This document shows positions 1-6,205 of a DNA stretch of 6,439 nucleotides, piece by piece. This stretch comes from an uncultured bacterium (GTDB taxonomy: Bacteria > Bacillota > Clostridia > Christensenellales > Borkfalkiaceae). Position numbers and translations under genes: made by a program. The DNA is taken from the NCBI GenBank assembly GCA_934871445.1, contig CAKXBD010000074.1:3606-10044 (forward strand), written 5' to 3'. Numbering within the stretch: position 1 is the first letter of the stretch; every line of letters begins with the position of its first letter. The notes under the pieces were generated by a model. The model was not told the origin of the DNA. It made no database searches and saw only the letters and a list, made by a program, of their open reading frames with translations.

Positions 1-1
1 G

Positions 2-241
2 GACAAAAAGGGAATTATTTCCAAAATCAGCGCGTTTCTTTCGGAAAAGAACGCAAACATCGAGGATATTTCTCAGACGATTTTGGGCGAATATTTCGCC
101 ATGATCATGCTGGTGGATCTTTCGGAGGCGACGGAGGAGCTTTCCGTGCTCGCAAAGGAGTGTTCGGAGCTCGGAAAGAAAATCGGCATGTCGGTATATA
201 TGCAGCACGAAGACATCTTCAACGCGATGCATAACGTCTGA
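2..241 (+). CDS. ACT domain-containing protein, UPF0237 family (3' part; N-terminus cut by window edge)
   Basis: This frame is open from the window edge to TGA at 239-241 and gives 79 residues beginning DKKGIISKISAFLSEKNANI. The GIISKIS...N.NI.DISQTILGEYFAMIMLVDLS pattern is the characteristic core of the UPF0237 single-ACT-domain family, which is usually about 90 residues, so only about ten N-terminal residues (the first beta strand) are missing. ACT domains are small beta-alpha-beta modules that often bind amino acids and regulate partner enzymes. No ligand is known to me for this subfamily. The protein is cytosolic, with no signal peptide or membrane segment visible. The next gene starts nine bases after the stop, and ACT/UPF0210 adjacency is conserved in Gram-positive bacteria (for example Streptococcus pneumoniae SP_0238/SP_0239). 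A regulatory or sensing role toward the UPF0210 protein is therefore a reasonable inference, but unproven. The family call is confident; the function is not. Confidence 0.88.
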   Translation, partial: DKKGIISKISAFLSEKNANIEDISQTILGEYFAMIMLVDLSEATEELSVLAKECSELGKKIGMSVYMQHEDIFNAMHNV

Positions 242-250
242 GGTGGGAAG

Positions 251-1606
251 ATGTTTACGAAATTCGACGTTTTGGAAACCATCGACATGGTCGAGAAGGA
301 ACATCTCGACATTCGTACGATCACGATGGGAATTTCCCTCTTTCCCTGTATTCGGGATACGGCGGAGGACACGGCGCAAAGAGTATACGACCTCGTATGC
401 CGCCGCGCGGAAAAAATCGTAAAGACGGCGGAGGATCTCTCCCGCGAATACGGGATTCCCATCGTCAACAAGCGGGTGTCCGTCACTCCCGTCAGCCTGA
501 TTTCGGCTGCGTTTCCCGAAGAAGCGCCCTTGATCGGCCGCGCGCTCGACAGGGCGGCGGACGCTTTGGGGATCGATTTCCTCGGCGGATATTCCGCGCT
601 CGTCCATAAGTCTACCGCCGATTACGAGCGGAAATTTATCCGCACCATTCCCGAGGTGCTCGCCTCGACGGGGCGGCTCTGCGCTTCCGTCAACGTAGGC
701 TCCACCCGTTCGGGAATCAACATGGACGCGGTGAGGATGATGGGAGAGGCGTTCAAGAGATCCGCGGCTCTCACGGCGGATAAAGACGGATTGGGTGCGG
801 CGAAATTGGTCGCTTTCTGCAACGCGGTGGAGGACAATCCCTTTATGGCGGGGGCCTTTCACGGCGCGGGAGAGGCGGACGCCGTCGTCAATGTCGGCGT
901 TTCGGGGCCGGGCGTGGTCAAGCACGCGCTGGAACAGATTCCCGACGCCGATCTCACGGAGGCCGCGGAAATGATCAAGCGGACGGCATTCAAAATCACC
1001 CGTGCGGGACAGTTGATCGCGCGGGAGGCGGCGCGCAGATTGGACGCGGAATTCGGCATTGTCGACTTGTCTTTGGCTCCGACGCCCGCGAGAGGCGATT
1101 CGGTGGCCCAGATTCTCGAAGAATTGGGCTTGGAGCAGGTCGGCGGCCACGGCACGACGGCGGCGCTTGCGCTTCTCAACGACGCAGTGAAAAAGGGCGG
1201 AGTCATGGCCTCCTCCCGCGTGGGCGGACTTTCGGGTGCGTTTATTCCTGTCTCCGAGGACATCGGCATGATCGAGGCCGCGGAAAAGGGGGAAATCAAC
1301 ATCGACAAGCTCGAAGCGATGACCTGCGTTTGCAGCGTGGGCTTGGATATGATCGCTATTCCGGGCGATACGCCCGCGACGACGATTGCGGCGATGATTG
1401 CCGACGAAGCGGCAATCGGCATGATCAATCAAAAGACGACGGCCGTACGCATTATTCCCGCTCCCGGGAAGGGCGTGGGCGAACAGGTGAATTTCGGCGG
1501 ACTTTTAGGGCGAGCTCCTATTCTGCCCGTCCATACCACCGACAGCAGCCGCTTCGTTTTGCGCGGGGGAAATATTCCCGCGCCCATTCACAGTTTCAAA
1601 AACTGA
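251..1606 (+). CDS. UPF0210 (DUF711, 'PFL family') protein of unknown function
   Basis: The 451-residue product is about the usual length for UPF0210 (around 445-455). It is recognised by its opening TKFDVLETIDMVEKEHLDIRTITMGISL and by conserved blocks: NVGSTRSGINMDAVRMMGE (about 148-166), GAFHGAGEADAVVNVGVSGPG (about 201-221), the cysteine pair in MTCVCSVGLDMIAIPGDTP (C359, C361), and GVGEQVNFGGLLGRAPI (about 408-424). Annotation pipelines often call it 'PFL family protein' because the fold recalls pyruvate formate-lyase-type enzymes. I see no typical C-terminal glycyl-radical motif (RVxGY-like), so a radical enzyme should not be assumed. It appears cytosolic. The start at 251 is supported by an AGGTGG ribosome-binding site at 241-246 that overlaps the upstream stop codon, so the gene is probably translationally coupled to the ACT-domain gene. 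No classic intrinsic terminator follows it. Family membership is sure; substrate and reaction are unknown. Confidence 0.93.
   Translation: MFTKFDVLETIDMVEKEHLDIRTITMGISLFPCIRDTAEDTAQRVYDLVCRRAEKIVKTAEDLSREYGIPIVNKRVSVTPVSLISAAFPEEAPLIGRALDRAADALGIDFLGGYSALVHKSTADYERKFIRTIPEVLASTGRLCASVNVGSTRSGINMDAVRMMGEAFKRSAALTADKDGLGAAKLVAFCNAVEDNPFMAGAFHGAGEADAVVNVGVSGPGVVKHALEQIPDADLTEAAEMIKRTAFKITRAGQLIAREAARRLDAEFGIVDLSLAPTPARGDSVAQILEELGLEQVGGHGTTAALALLNDAVKKGGVMASSRVGGLSGAFIPVSEDIGMIEAAEKGEINIDKLEAMTCVCSVGLDMIAIPGDTPATTIAAMIADEAAIGMINQKTTAVRIIPAPGKGVGEQVNFGGLLGRAPILPVHTTDSSRFVLRGGNIPAPIHSFKN
1561..1605 (+). other. Two small inverted repeats at the 3' end of the UPF0210 coding region
   Basis: GCGCGGG at 1561-1567 pairs perfectly with CCCGCGC at 1577-1583 across a 9-nt loop. 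Seven bases later CAGTTT pairs with AAACTG (1591-1605, 3-nt loop), reaching into the TGA stop. Neither is followed by a U-tract, so neither is a convincing intrinsic terminator. They could slow or stabilise the transcript end, or they could be chance. The first one sits in codons for the C-terminal region of the protein. Confidence 0.3.
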
Positions 1607-1638
1607 CGATGCGGCGGAAAAAAGCTGGCAGTCGGGGA

Positions 1639-1666
1639 TTGACAACGAAAAAAAACATGATATAAT
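1639..1666 (+). promoter_or_regulatory. Sigma-A/sigma-70 promoter with extended -10, driving pepF
   Basis: A perfect -35 TTGACA (1639-1644) is separated by 16 bp from a perfect -10 TATAAT (1661-1666). The -10 is preceded by TGA (1658-1660), matching the extended TGn element. The spacer is A-rich. Transcription is predicted to start around 1672-1674, about 120 nt before the pepF ATG. This is the only full-consensus promoter I see in the window. Because later genes are separated by short gaps only, it probably serves pepF, dnaB, tsaC and the phosphatase gene. No operator for a known regulator is recognised, and a near-consensus site suggests strong constitutive expression. Confidence 0.85.
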
Positions 1667-1674
1667 AATTTCGC

Positions 1675-1752
1675 GGCGGGATAAGTCGCGGACGGAGAAG
1701 CGCAAAAGGCACAAGGCGGGAAAGGCCGCGTCGAAAAAGACCATATCCCGCC
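1675..1752 (+). promoter_or_regulatory. Structured 5' leader of the pepF transcript (long-range 9-bp inverted repeat)
   Basis: GGCGGGATA at 1675-1683 is the exact reverse complement of TATCCCGCC at 1744-1752. The first arm begins within two or three bases of the predicted transcription start, so the nascent RNA could begin with a 9-bp helix closing a 60-nt insert. Inside it CGCGG (1687-1691) can pair with CCGCG (1726-1730), which would nest a second helix. The sequence after the second arm (1753-1775) is A-rich and probably single-stranded, leaving the ribosome-binding site exposed. No U-tract follows, so this is not an intrinsic terminator. I do not recognise a known riboswitch or T-box. A 5'-end helix that protects mRNA from 5'-dependent decay is one possibility; a DNA operator or chance is another. 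Confidence 0.4.
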
Positions 1753-1791
1753 AAAATCAAACATAAAAAAGCAAAAGGAGTCAAAACGTTT

Positions 1792-3573
1792 ATGGAAAGA
1801 AAGGAAATTGCAGAAAAGTATAAGTGGAATCTCGAAGTGATCTATCCTTCGGACGAGGCGTGGGAAACGGAATATAAGGCCGCCGAAAAGGAATACGGCG
1901 ATTATGATTTTTCCGCTTTTCAGGGAAAAATGGGCGATAAGGCCAAAGCGTTGGAATTTTTCAAGCTGCGCGATACGATATTCCGCCGATTGGAAAAGCT
2001 CTATCTCTATGCCAGCATGCGCCACGACGAAGATCTGAGAGTTTCCAAATATACCTCATATACGGCGATGATGAGCTCCCTCATCTCCAAGCTCATGGCC
2101 GCCATGGCCTTCGTCGAGCCCGAGCTCACCGCGCTCAGCGACGAAAAATTGCAGTCGTATATCTCCGACCCCGATTTTGCCGATTACGATTATTCGCTGA
2201 AAAAAATCGCAAAGTCCAAGGCGCACGTTTTAAGCGAAGGAGAGGAAAAACTTCTGGCGCTTGCGTCCGACGTCATGGGCGGATTTCATACGGTGTTCTC
2301 CATGCTCGATAACGCTAACCTCAATCTCCCCAAGGGAAGGTTTGGCGGCAAGGAAGTGCAGATGAGCCACGGCATGTACGGTCTCGTATTACATTCGGGC
2401 GCGAGAGAGGAACGGGAAACCTGGTTCAAAACGTATTACAAAGCCTATATCAACCTCGTAGACGCGATTACGCAGACCTATTACGGAAACGTCAAGAAGG
2501 ATATTTTCTACAAGACGGCGAGAAATTACGCCTCCTGCATGGATATGGCGATGGACGGCGAGGACGTGAGTCCCGTCGTATACGGCAACCTGATCGAAGC
2601 GGTGCACGCCGCGCTTCCCGTCATGCACAAGTATATTTCCCTGCGCAAAAAAATCCTCGGGTTCAACGAACAGCACATGTATGACATTTACGTGCCGCTC
2701 GTTTCCGACGCGGACATCAAGGTTCCTTTCGAGGAAGCGTATGAGCTCGTCATCAAGGGACTTGCGCCCCTCGGAGAAGATTATCAGAATCTTCTCCGCC
2801 GCGGCCGCGACGAACGCTGGATAGACGTCTACGAGACCGAGGGAAAGCGCAGCGGAGCCTATTCTACGGGCGTTTACGACACACATCCGTACGTGCTTCT
2901 CAACTATCAGGAGACGACGAACGAAATTTTCACGATTGCTCATGAAATGGGACATTCCATTCACACCTACAAGTCTACTTCAAGGCAGCCTTATCCCAAG
3001 TCGGAATATACGATATTCCTCGCAGAAATCGCTAGTACGGTCAACGAGGTTCTGCTCATGAAATATCTGTATTCGACGACCGAGGACAAGAATTTGAAGA
3101 AGTATCTCCTCAATTACTATATCGATATGATCCGCACGACCCTGTTCCGTCAGACGCAGTTCGCGGAATTCGAACAGATCGCTCACGCGAAAGCGGAGGC
3201 GGGCGAGCCGCTTACGAAGGAGAACCTCTGCGAAATCTATTACAAGCTCAATAGGGAGTATTACGGCGCGGGGATCGTTCACGATGAGGAAATTTCCTAC
3301 GAATGGGCGCGGATTCCGCACTTCTACCGTTCCTTCTACGTCTACAAATATTCCACGGGAATTATTTCCGCCATTTCCATCGTCAAGCGGATTTTGTCGG
3401 AGGGAGATAAAGCCGTCAGGGATTACTTTGAGTTCCTTTCGGGCGGAAATTGCACCGACCCCGTCTCCATTCTCAAAAAGGCGGGAGTGGACCTCACCTC
3501 AAAGGCGCCGTTTGAAACGGCAATGAAGGAATTCGCGGATACCTTGAACGAATTCGAGAAACTCACGGACTGA
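1792..3573 (+). CDS. pepF: Oligoendopeptidase F, M3 family zinc metallopeptidase
   Basis: The 593-residue product matches the usual length (about 600) of PepF/M3B peptidases, cytosolic enzymes that cleave short and medium peptides and help recycle imported or proteolysis-derived peptides. The zinc site is intact: HEMGH at residues 384-388, with H384 and H388 as ligands and E385 as catalytic base, and a third ligand E412 in AEIASTVNE 24 residues after H388. Upstream is the conserved GVYDTHPYVLLNYQ block. Downstream, HFYRSFYVYKYSTG (510-523) supplies the His/Tyr residues that line the active site in this family. The N-terminal third is the helical lobe (KYKWNLEVIYPSDEAWE...). There is no signal peptide or membrane helix. 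ATG 1792 follows an AAAAGGAG site with 11-nt spacing. The gene is first in the downstream operon and ends 13 nt before dnaB. Exact peptide specificity cannot be read from sequence. Confidence 0.96.
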   Translation: MERKEIAEKYKWNLEVIYPSDEAWETEYKAAEKEYGDYDFSAFQGKMGDKAKALEFFKLRDTIFRRLEKLYLYASMRHDEDLRVSKYTSYTAMMSSLISKLMAAMAFVEPELTALSDEKLQSYISDPDFADYDYSLKKIAKSKAHVLSEGEEKLLALASDVMGGFHTVFSMLDNANLNLPKGRFGGKEVQMSHGMYGLVLHSGAREERETWFKTYYKAYINLVDAITQTYYGNVKKDIFYKTARNYASCMDMAMDGEDVSPVVYGNLIEAVHAALPVMHKYISLRKKILGFNEQHMYDIYVPLVSDADIKVPFEEAYELVIKGLAPLGEDYQNLLRRGRDERWIDVYETEGKRSGAYSTGVYDTHPYVLLNYQETTNEIFTIAHEMGHSIHTYKSTSRQPYPKSEYTIFLAEIASTVNEVLLMKYLYSTTEDKNLKKYLLNYYIDMIRTTLFRQTQFAEFEQIAHAKAEAGEPLTKENLCEIYYKLNREYYGAGIVHDEEISYEWARIPHFYRSFYVYKYSTGIISAISIVKRILSEGDKAVRDYFEFLSGGNCTDPVSILKKAGVDLTSKAPFETAMKEFADTLNEFEKLTD

Positions 3574-3574
3574 C

Positions 3575-3578
3575 AGGA
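3575..3578 (+). promoter_or_regulatory. Ribosome-binding site of dnaB
   Basis: AGGA lies 8 nt before ATG 3587, inside the 13-nt pepF-dnaB gap, followed by an A-rich run. It is modest in strength. With so short a gap it implies that dnaB is co-transcribed with pepF and may receive ribosomes that have just terminated there. Confidence 0.6.
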
Positions 3579-3586
3579 ATAAAAAA

Positions 3587-5110
3587 ATGGCAGCAGAAAT
3601 CAATACCATGCCCTATAACCGCGATGCGGAAATGGCGCTGTTGGGATGTCTCCTCATCGACAACGATATCGCGGCGGAATTGGTGGAAAAACTTACCGAG
3701 GACGACTTTTATCAGGAATCGCATAAATTTGTCATTCATGCCATGCAGGTGGTTTTCAACGACCGCAAGCCCATCGATCTCGTCACTTTGTCCGACGAGC
3801 TCGACGGGGAGGGCAATCTCGAAAAGGCGGGAGGAATCGCCTATCTCACCGAATTGGCGCAGATCACTCCCTCTGCGGCAAATTACAAGTCTTATTACGA
3901 AATCGTCAGTCGGGACAGCACTAACCGAAAGCTCATCCGCGCTTCGCGCAAAATCATCGAAAACTGCATGACGGGCGCGGACGGCCGCGACGCTATTTCC
4001 TTTGCGGAAAAATCGGTATACGATATTTCCAAACAGGCGGATCGATCTTCCCTCGCGGGCATGAGCGAGGGGGATATCGTTCAACAGGTGCTGCAAAAGT
4101 TCGAGGCCATTCAATCGGACGCTAACGCCTTCAAGGGCATAGAGACGGGTTTCAAACGGCTGGACCAAATGACGAACGGACTCCAACCCTCCGACCTCAT
4201 CGTTCTCGCCGCCCGTCCCGGTATGGGAAAAACTTCGCTCGCCATGAACCTCGTCGAGCATGCCGCTCTGCATAAAAATAAGGTCTGCGCCGTATTCTCT
4301 TTGGAAATGCCCCGTATTCAAATCGTGCAGAGACTCCTTTGCTCGTATGCTAACGTCAGTATGGCCAAGGGCCTTTCCGGACAGCTTTCCGCGTCCGAAT
4401 GGAAAAAGCTCATGCTGGCCAGCGATAAACTCAAAAAAAGTCAAATTTATATCGACGACTCCTCTCGCGTCACGCCTGCGGAAATCCTCTCCAAATGCCG
4501 ACGGCTGAAAACCGTCGCCGGCGGCGTGGACATGATCATGATCGACTATATTCAGCTCATGACGGGCGGTACCACGAATATGGCGGGAGCGGAAAACAGA
4601 CAGCAGGAGATCGCCTCCATTACCCGCGATCTGAAAATTATGGCCAAGGAACTCAACGTCCCCGTCATTGCACTGTCCCAGCTCCGCCGTATCCAATCCA
4701 AAGAACCACAGCTCTCTGACCTCAGAGAGTCGGGCGCTATCGAGCAGGACGCCGATATTGTCATGTTCATCAACCGTCCCGAAGCGACGGCAACTGCCGA
4801 GGAAATGGCTTCGGGAAAAATCGTCAAGGGGGCGGCGGAACTCATCATCGCCAAACACAGAAACGGTTCGCAGGGGCGCGTACAGCTCAAATTTATCGGC
4901 GAGAGCACGAAATTCGTAGATGTGGACGAACAGAATCGGGACGACGAACCGCCCGAATATTCCCGCGGGCCGCGAGGATTTGACGACGAACCTGCGGAAG
5001 AAGCATTCGGGGAGCCTTATGAACAAAGCGGAGCCTACGACTCGTCCCGCAAAAGCGGGCGGGGAGGAGAGACGAACGGCGATTCCGACGACGAACTGCC
5101 TTTTGAATGA
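3587..5110 (+). CDS. dnaB: Replicative DNA helicase DnaB (DnaC in Bacillus nomenclature)
   Basis: This is the hexameric 5'-3' helicase that unwinds DNA at the replication fork and recruits primase. The N-terminal DnaB_N domain spans roughly residues 6-110 (YNRDAEMALLGCLLIDND...), then a linker of about 60 residues, then the RecA-like motor from about 175. Walker A is ARPGMGKT (209-216, K215, T216). Walker B/H2 is MIMIDYIQLM (316-325, D320). The SQLRR block follows, and the KHRNG arginine-finger motif is at 423-427 (R425). All catalytic residues are present and no intein interrupts the motor. At 507 residues it is about 50 longer than B. subtilis DnaC. The extra length is a 60-residue acidic tail (448-507) with 19 Asp/Glu against 6 Arg/Lys, ending DSDDELPFE. 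The gene uses no TTA, CTA or TCA codons at all, whereas the next gene uses TTA at least five times. The neighbour is pepF rather than the rplI common in other Firmicutes. Confidence 0.97.
   Translation: MAAEINTMPYNRDAEMALLGCLLIDNDIAAELVEKLTEDDFYQESHKFVIHAMQVVFNDRKPIDLVTLSDELDGEGNLEKAGGIAYLTELAQITPSAANYKSYYEIVSRDSTNRKLIRASRKIIENCMTGADGRDAISFAEKSVYDISKQADRSSLAGMSEGDIVQQVLQKFEAIQSDANAFKGIETGFKRLDQMTNGLQPSDLIVLAARPGMGKTSLAMNLVEHAALHKNKVCAVFSLEMPRIQIVQRLLCSYANVSMAKGLSGQLSASEWKKLMLASDKLKKSQIYIDDSSRVTPAEILSKCRRLKTVAGGVDMIMIDYIQLMTGGTTNMAGAENRQQEIASITRDLKIMAKELNVPVIALSQLRRIQSKEPQLSDLRESGAIEQDADIVMFINRPEATATAEEMASGKIVKGAAELIIAKHRNGSQGRVQLKFIGESTKFVDVDEQNRDDEPPEYSRGPRGFDDEPAEEAFGEPYEQSGAYDSSRKSGRGGETNGDSDDELPFE
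4928..5107 (+). other. Disordered acidic C-terminal tail of DnaB with SSB-tip-like end
   Basis: Residues 448-507 follow the last motor strand (KFIGESTKFVDVD). They are rich in Asp, Glu, Gly, Pro, Ser and Arg with few hydrophobics, as expected for an intrinsically disordered region. The end, DDELPFE, resembles the conserved DDDLPF tip by which bacterial SSB binds its partners, but it carries one extra Glu after the Phe. Binding of SSB tips normally uses the terminal Phe carboxylate, so the extra residue may weaken or change any such interaction. A hairpin CCCGC-AAAA-GCGGG (5046-5059) lies in the DNA encoding the tail. Confidence 0.55.
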
Positions 5111-5139
5111 GTTTGGAAGGAAGAACAAAAGGCCTCATT

Positions 5140-6159
5140 ATGATTACGAAAACAGAAAAAATTACCCCGCAAGCTCTTGCGGAGGCGAAAGAGATTATCT
5201 TTTCGGGCGGCGTCGTGGCGATTCCCACCGAGACGGTATACGGATTGGGCGCGAACGCCTTCGACGACGAGGCTGTAAAACGTATTTTCCGAATCAAGGG
5301 ACGGCCAAACGATAATCCTCTCATTGCGCACGTGCATAAGGATTACGACCTCCGAAAAATTATCGACGACGACCCGCCGTATGCGGCGGAATTGAGGAGG
5401 GCTTTTCTGCCCGGCCCGCTGACGCTCGTTTATCCCTCTACGGGTAAAGTGAGCCGTTTTGTTTCCTGCGGGTTAAATACTCTGGCGGTGAGGGTTCCGT
5501 CTCATGAAGGCGCGCAGGCGTTTTTAAGAACGGTGGATATTCCCATCGTCGCTCCTAGTGCAAATCTTTCAAAACACGTCAGTCCCACTTCGGCCGCGCA
5601 TGTATCGGACGATTTCGACGGGAAAATTCCTTTGATTCTGGACGGCGGAAGGGCTTTGGGCGGCATTGAGAGCACCGTTTGCGACGTCACGGGAGACAAA
5701 CCCGTTATTCTTCGGCCCGGTCTGATTACCAAAGAAATGATCGCTTCGGTGGCGGGTGCGTGCGAGGTGTATGCGCCCGAACTTAAACCGGGAGAACGGG
5801 CAAAGAGTCCCGGCATGATGTACAAGCATTATTCGCCCCGATGCAAGACCGCTTTGTTTCCTGCGGAACGGGCGGCGGACGCTTTTGAAGCGTGGAGAAA
5901 AGAGAAAAAAAGCGGGAACAGAGCCGTCCTTTTATGCGAGGAAAAACTCGCGGCGGAGTGGAAAGCGCGCGGGGCCGAGGTCTTAAATCTCGGAGGGACG
6001 GACAGGGATATGGCCGCAAATCTTTACGATTTGTTGAGAAGGGCGGAAAAGCTCGCCGATATTTTAATAGCCGTGGAGCCGTCCGTACAAGGCGGCGTGA
6101 TGGCGGGGGTCATGAACCGCCTGAAAAAGGCGTGCGCCTCCGTAGATATTCCTCATTGA
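5140..6159 (+). CDS. tsaC: L-threonylcarbamoyladenylate synthase (Sua5/YwlC/TsaC type)
   Basis: The enzyme makes L-threonylcarbamoyl-AMP from threonine, bicarbonate and ATP. TsaB/TsaD/TsaE then transfer the group to A37 of ANN-reading tRNAs (t6A). The YrdC-like catalytic domain covers about residues 8-200: PTETVYGLG (29-37), KGRPNDNPL (53-61), and APSANLS (138-144). The SPGMMYKHYSP linker (223-233) leads to a Sua5 C-terminal domain (about 240-339), so this is the long Sua5/YwlC form rather than the short TsaC form. I chose ATG 5140 (339 residues) because AAAGG at 5128-5132 is 7 nt upstream, and the protein then starts MITKTEKITPQALAEAKEII like its relatives. An in-frame ATG at 5107 would add 11 residues and overlap the dnaB stop as ATGA, but it has no visible ribosome-binding site. 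It is probably co-transcribed with dnaB. The phosphatase gene follows, as in the ywlC-ywlE order of Bacillus. Confidence 0.94.
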   Translation: MITKTEKITPQALAEAKEIIFSGGVVAIPTETVYGLGANAFDDEAVKRIFRIKGRPNDNPLIAHVHKDYDLRKIIDDDPPYAAELRRAFLPGPLTLVYPSTGKVSRFVSCGLNTLAVRVPSHEGAQAFLRTVDIPIVAPSANLSKHVSPTSAAHVSDDFDGKIPLILDGGRALGGIESTVCDVTGDKPVILRPGLITKEMIASVAGACEVYAPELKPGERAKSPGMMYKHYSPRCKTALFPAERAADAFEAWRKEKKSGNRAVLLCEEKLAAEWKARGAEVLNLGGTDRDMAANLYDLLRRAEKLADILIAVEPSVQGGVMAGVMNRLKKACASVDIPH

Positions 6160-6163
6160 CAAA

Positions 6164-6190
6164 ATGAAAAAGGAGATTGCCATAGACTAA
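6164..6190 (+). other. Possible 8-codon micro-ORF ahead of the phosphatase gene
   Basis: In the 46-nt tsaC-phosphatase gap an ATG at 6164 opens MKKEIAID and stops at TAA 6188-6190, 15 nt before the phosphatase start. It has no ribosome-binding site of its own. The strong AAAAAGGAG (6167-6175) lies inside it and is not at a usable distance from ATG 6206. It could be a coupling or leader peptide, but a chance frame is more likely. Confidence 0.15.
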
Positions 6191-6205
6191 AAGGCGGGAA
6201 CGAGA

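Larger units (their letters stand above)
1607..1791 (+). other. Intergenic region between the UPF0210 gene and pepF
   Basis: This 185-base gap is the longest non-coding stretch in the window. It holds the consensus promoter and the inverted-repeat leader listed separately, plus the pepF ribosome-binding site AAAAGGAG (1773-1780), 11 nt before the ATG. I see no tRNA, no small gene with its own ribosome-binding site, and no clear intrinsic terminator for the upstream pair. Some read-through into pepF is therefore possible. Confidence 0.75.

Noticed and set aside
859..1428. 189-residue minus-strand frame inside the UPF0210 gene
   Set aside because: It is rich in Ala, Ser and Ile in the manner of antisense translation, has no family resemblance, and is fully contained in a well-supported gene.
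251..1606. Reading the UPF0210 protein as a glycyl-radical pyruvate formate-lyase because of the 'PFL family' label
   Set aside because: No typical C-terminal RVxGY-type glycyl-radical motif is visible, the length is well short of about 750 residues, and no activase gene is nearby.
1588..2025. 145-residue minus-strand frame across the intergenic region and pepF start
   Set aside because: It runs through the promoter, leader and ribosome-binding site of pepF. It has no recognisable motif and its Phe-rich composition reflects the complement of A-rich leader sequence.
2389..2964. 191-residue minus-strand frame inside pepF
   Set aside because: It is also codon-aligned antisense to a certain gene, with no recognisable family and no promoter. 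It overlaps the region leading to the zinc site.
4020..4080. Nested inverted repeats in dnaB (CCCTCGC 4050-4056 with GCGAGGG 4065-4071; ACGATAT 4020-4026 with ATATCGT 4074-4080)
   Set aside because: They lie in the coding sequence for the inter-domain linker, with no associated regulatory signal. Repeats of this size are expected by chance in several kilobases.
5046..5059. CCCGC-AAAA-GCGGG hairpin as a terminator at the end of dnaB
   Set aside because: It is followed by a G-rich run rather than a U-tract and lies about 50 nt inside the coding region.
3563..5128. 521-residue open frame on the minus strand covering all of dnaB
   Set aside because: It is codon-aligned with dnaB and stays open only because dnaB uses no TTA, CTA or TCA codons. 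It starts at TTG, its product has no recognisable domain, and dnaB is certain.
6156..6190. Possible promoter for the phosphatase gene based on TTGACA at 6156-6161
   Set aside because: No acceptable -10 lies 16-18 bp downstream (GCCATA/CCATAG are poor), and TTGACA partly consists of the tsaC stop codon region.
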